DNA of 35,328 nucleotides from Rhodoferax sp. (GTDB lineage Bacteria > Pseudomonadota > Gammaproteobacteria > Burkholderiales > Burkholderiaceae_C), in the NCBI GenBank assembly GCA_025358555.1, contig JANYJD010000030.1, positions 1 through 35,328 of the forward strand, given 5' to 3'. Below are positions 33,241 to 35,328 of this stretch, one piece after another (within the stretch, counting starts at the first letter, position 1; each line of letters begins with the position of its first letter). The notes under the pieces were generated by a model that had not been told where the DNA came from, ran no database searches, and saw only the letters and a program-made list of their open reading frames with translations. The position numbers were made by a program, and so were the translations under genes.

Positions 33241-34224
33241 ATGTTGTCAAAAATCAACAAAATAGTGGTGGTGCTTGGCACCGGCGGCACCATGGCGGGC
33301 ACCGCCGCCGAGCCGGGCGACAACATTGGCTACACCGCTGCCCAGGTGGGCGTGGCGCAGTTGCTGGCGGCCATTCCCGCGTTGGCGCAGTTGCCTTGCA
33401 CGGTGGTGGCTGAGCAGGTGGCGCAGGTGGACAGCAAAGACATGGATTTCTCCATTTGGCAGGCCCTGGCGGCCCGTGTGGGGCATTTTCTGGCGTTGCC
33501 TGAGGTGCAGGGCGTCGTGATCACCCACGGCACCGACACGCTGGAGGAAACCGCGTATTTTTTGCACGCGGTGCTCCCCGGTGAATGGGTGGCCCGCAAA
33601 CCCGTGGTGTTGACCTGCGCCATGCGTCCGTCCACGGCGATGGCACCCGACGGCCCGCAGAATTTGCTGGACGCTTTTGCCGTGGCGCTGGCCGATGGGG
33701 CGGCTGGGGTGCTGGCCGTGTGCGCGGGCACCCTGCACAGCGCGATGGACGTGCAAAAGGTGCATCCGTACCGGCTGGATGCGTTTAACTCGGGCGATGC
33801 TGGTCCACTCGGCTTTGTTGAGGAAAACTCCCTCCGTTTGACACGTAATTGGCCTCTAGCCCTTGTGCACAGTTCGCAAGCAGCTACTGAAAAAGTAGCG
33901 TCAGCCAAATCCTGGCCGCGCGTTGAGATTCTGATGAGCCATGCCGGCGCCAGTGGCGCGATGGTTGACGCGCTGCTGGCCCAGGCTGCTGCTGGCTACC
34001 CTGACCCGGTGCGCGGCATGGTGGTGGCTGCCACCGGCAACGGCACGGTGCACCATGCGCTGGAAGCTGCCCTGTTGCGCGCCCAGGCGGCTGGCGTCAA
34101 GGTGCTGCGGGCGACCCGCTGCACAGAGGGGCGCGTGCTGCCGGTGCCGGGCAGCAGCTTGCCGGACTCGCAAGGCCTCTCGCCGGTGAAGGCAAGAATC
34201 GCCTTGATGCTCTCTTTGCTGTAG
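33241..34224 (+). CDS. L-asparaginase
   Basis: Hydrolyses asparagine to aspartate and ammonia. It has 327 residues, and no signal peptide means a cytoplasmic type. Catalytic motifs are TGGTMAG with T17, and HGTDTLEET with T98-D99. AMRPSTAMAPDGPQN and the downstream DVQK lysine also match the family. The ATG at 33241 has a poor Shine-Dalgarno; a TTG at 33232 would add three residues. The segment WPLALVHSSQAATEKVA is encoded by a dispersed repeat (33851-33899) between the two lobes, a variable loop in this family. It is divergent from lexA, and a LexA site lies just upstream of its start. Confidence 0.93.
   Translation: MLSKINKIVVVLGTGGTMAGTAAEPGDNIGYTAAQVGVAQLLAAIPALAQLPCTVVAEQVAQVDSKDMDFSIWQALAARVGHFLALPEVQGVVITHGTDTLEETAYFLHAVLPGEWVARKPVVLTCAMRPSTAMAPDGPQNLLDAFAVALADGAAGVLAVCAGTLHSAMDVQKVHPYRLDAFNSGDAGPLGFVEENSLRLTRNWPLALVHSSQAATEKVASAKSWPRVEILMSHAGASGAMVDALLAQAAAGYPDPVRGMVVAATGNGTVHHALEAALLRAQAAGVKVLRATRCTEGRVLPVPGSSLPDSQGLSPVKARIALMLSLL
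33851..33899 (-). repeat. Dispersed hairpin repeat, copy F (inside the asparaginase gene)
   Basis: On the minus strand, GCTAC-N7-GTAGC (33899-33883), a 17-nt spacer, then CAAGGGCTAGAGGCC ending at 33851. It is translated in antisense as PLALVHSSQAATEKVA, in the same phase as the copies in hpnE and the RND adaptor. Confidence 0.85.
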
Positions 34225-34245
34225 CAGTTCGGCCAGCCCCGTCAA

Positions 34246-34262
34246 CCAGCAAAGCAAGCTGG
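34246..34262. terminator. Hairpin between convergent asparaginase and adk genes
   Basis: CCAGC-AAAGCAA-GCTGG in the 79-bp gap. It is symmetrical, so it could serve both genes, but there is no T-run on either side; weak candidate. Confidence 0.3.
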
Positions 34263-34303
34263 GGAGGCAGCCGGAGATGCAATGCAGCGGCGCAGTTGCC
34301 GGA

Positions 34304-35116
<813 letters not shown>

Positions 35117-35212
35117 TTACAGAAAGGGCATGCAATGGGGCCGACTGCCCTGCCGCCCGGCCGTCAATGCGGGGGGTCGCATTTAATGTCGCTGGCTGGC
35201 GCCAGCGCGCAG

Positions 35213-35328
35213 TCAAAGCTGGAAAAGTTTGCGCACCCGAGCCAGGTCATCCGGCGTGTCCACGCCTGGCCCGGGCGCGTGCGCCGTCACATGCACGGCA
35301 ATGCGGTGGCCGTGCCACATGGCGCGCA
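35213..35328 (-). CDS. kdsB: 3-deoxy-manno-octulosonate cytidylyltransferase, C-terminal part (cut by window edge)
   Basis: The last 37 codons, ending in TGA at 35213-35215. The product includes [12 protein letters not shown] and [19 protein letters not shown], the standard KdsB C-terminus. KdsB activates KDO with CTP for lipopolysaccharide synthesis. kdsB followed by adk is a common order in this group. A GCTGGC-GCCAGC palindrome (35195-35206) follows the stop but has no T-run. Confidence 0.9.
   Translation of the reverse strand, partial: RAMWHGHRIAVHVTAHAPGPGVDTPDDLARVRKLFQL

Overview
The window is a high-GC chromosomal segment from a betaproteobacterium, most likely Comamonadaceae (Rhodoferax/Polaromonas-like). 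The case rests on gene content and protein style: an hpnCDE squalene cluster, FimV-like proteins, LexA, ClpP/ClpX/Lon, an adjacent adk and kdsB, and two kinds of dispersed repeat. Genus is inference; no phylogeny was run.

Layout. 1-1633: the last codons of an ISAzo13-like transposase abut a diguanylate cyclase that has lost its N-terminus. 1666-3484: hemH, and divergent from it a HAD phosphatase. 3444-8134 (minus strand): hpnC-hpnD-hpnE for making squalene from farnesyl diphosphate, with a TAXI-type binding protein overlapping the end of hpnE. 8436-12915: an RND efflux adaptor and pump. 13009-19065: tRNA-Leu(UAG), tig, clpP, clpX and lon, a protein quality-control block with a good sigma-32 promoter candidate before clpP. 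19124-19535: tRNA-Gly(GCC), tRNA-Cys(GCA), tRNA-Leu(UAA). 19609-20274: a conserved hypothetical protein with a Gly/Ser repeat tail. 20420-24348 (minus): Crp/Fnr regulator, APH-like kinase, ACAD10/11-like acyl-CoA dehydrogenase and YfcG-like GST, probably one operon. 24536-26056 (minus): a two-domain 3-hydroxyacyl-CoA dehydrogenase. 26181-30794: two tandem paralogous FimV-like membrane proteins. 30840-31847 (minus): a D-2-hydroxyacid dehydrogenase. 32012-33136 (minus): lexA and a small co-transcribed gene, with two SOS boxes. Then an L-asparaginase, adk, and the 3' end of kdsB.

The most unusual signal is a family of seven short dispersed repeats with near-constant geometry: a 17-nt imperfect hairpin, a 17-nt spacer, then a cRAGGGCTA-like block. 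Five copies lie inside genes (hpnE, hpnC, the RND adaptor, the lexA-linked gene and the asparaginase), are translated, and use one fixed reading phase per orientation. They resemble in concept the protein-coding palindromic elements of Rickettsia. Other points of interest are the tandem FimV-like pair, the kinase plus acyl-CoA dehydrogenase operon, the TAXI gene coupled to squalene synthesis, and SOS boxes close to the asparaginase start.
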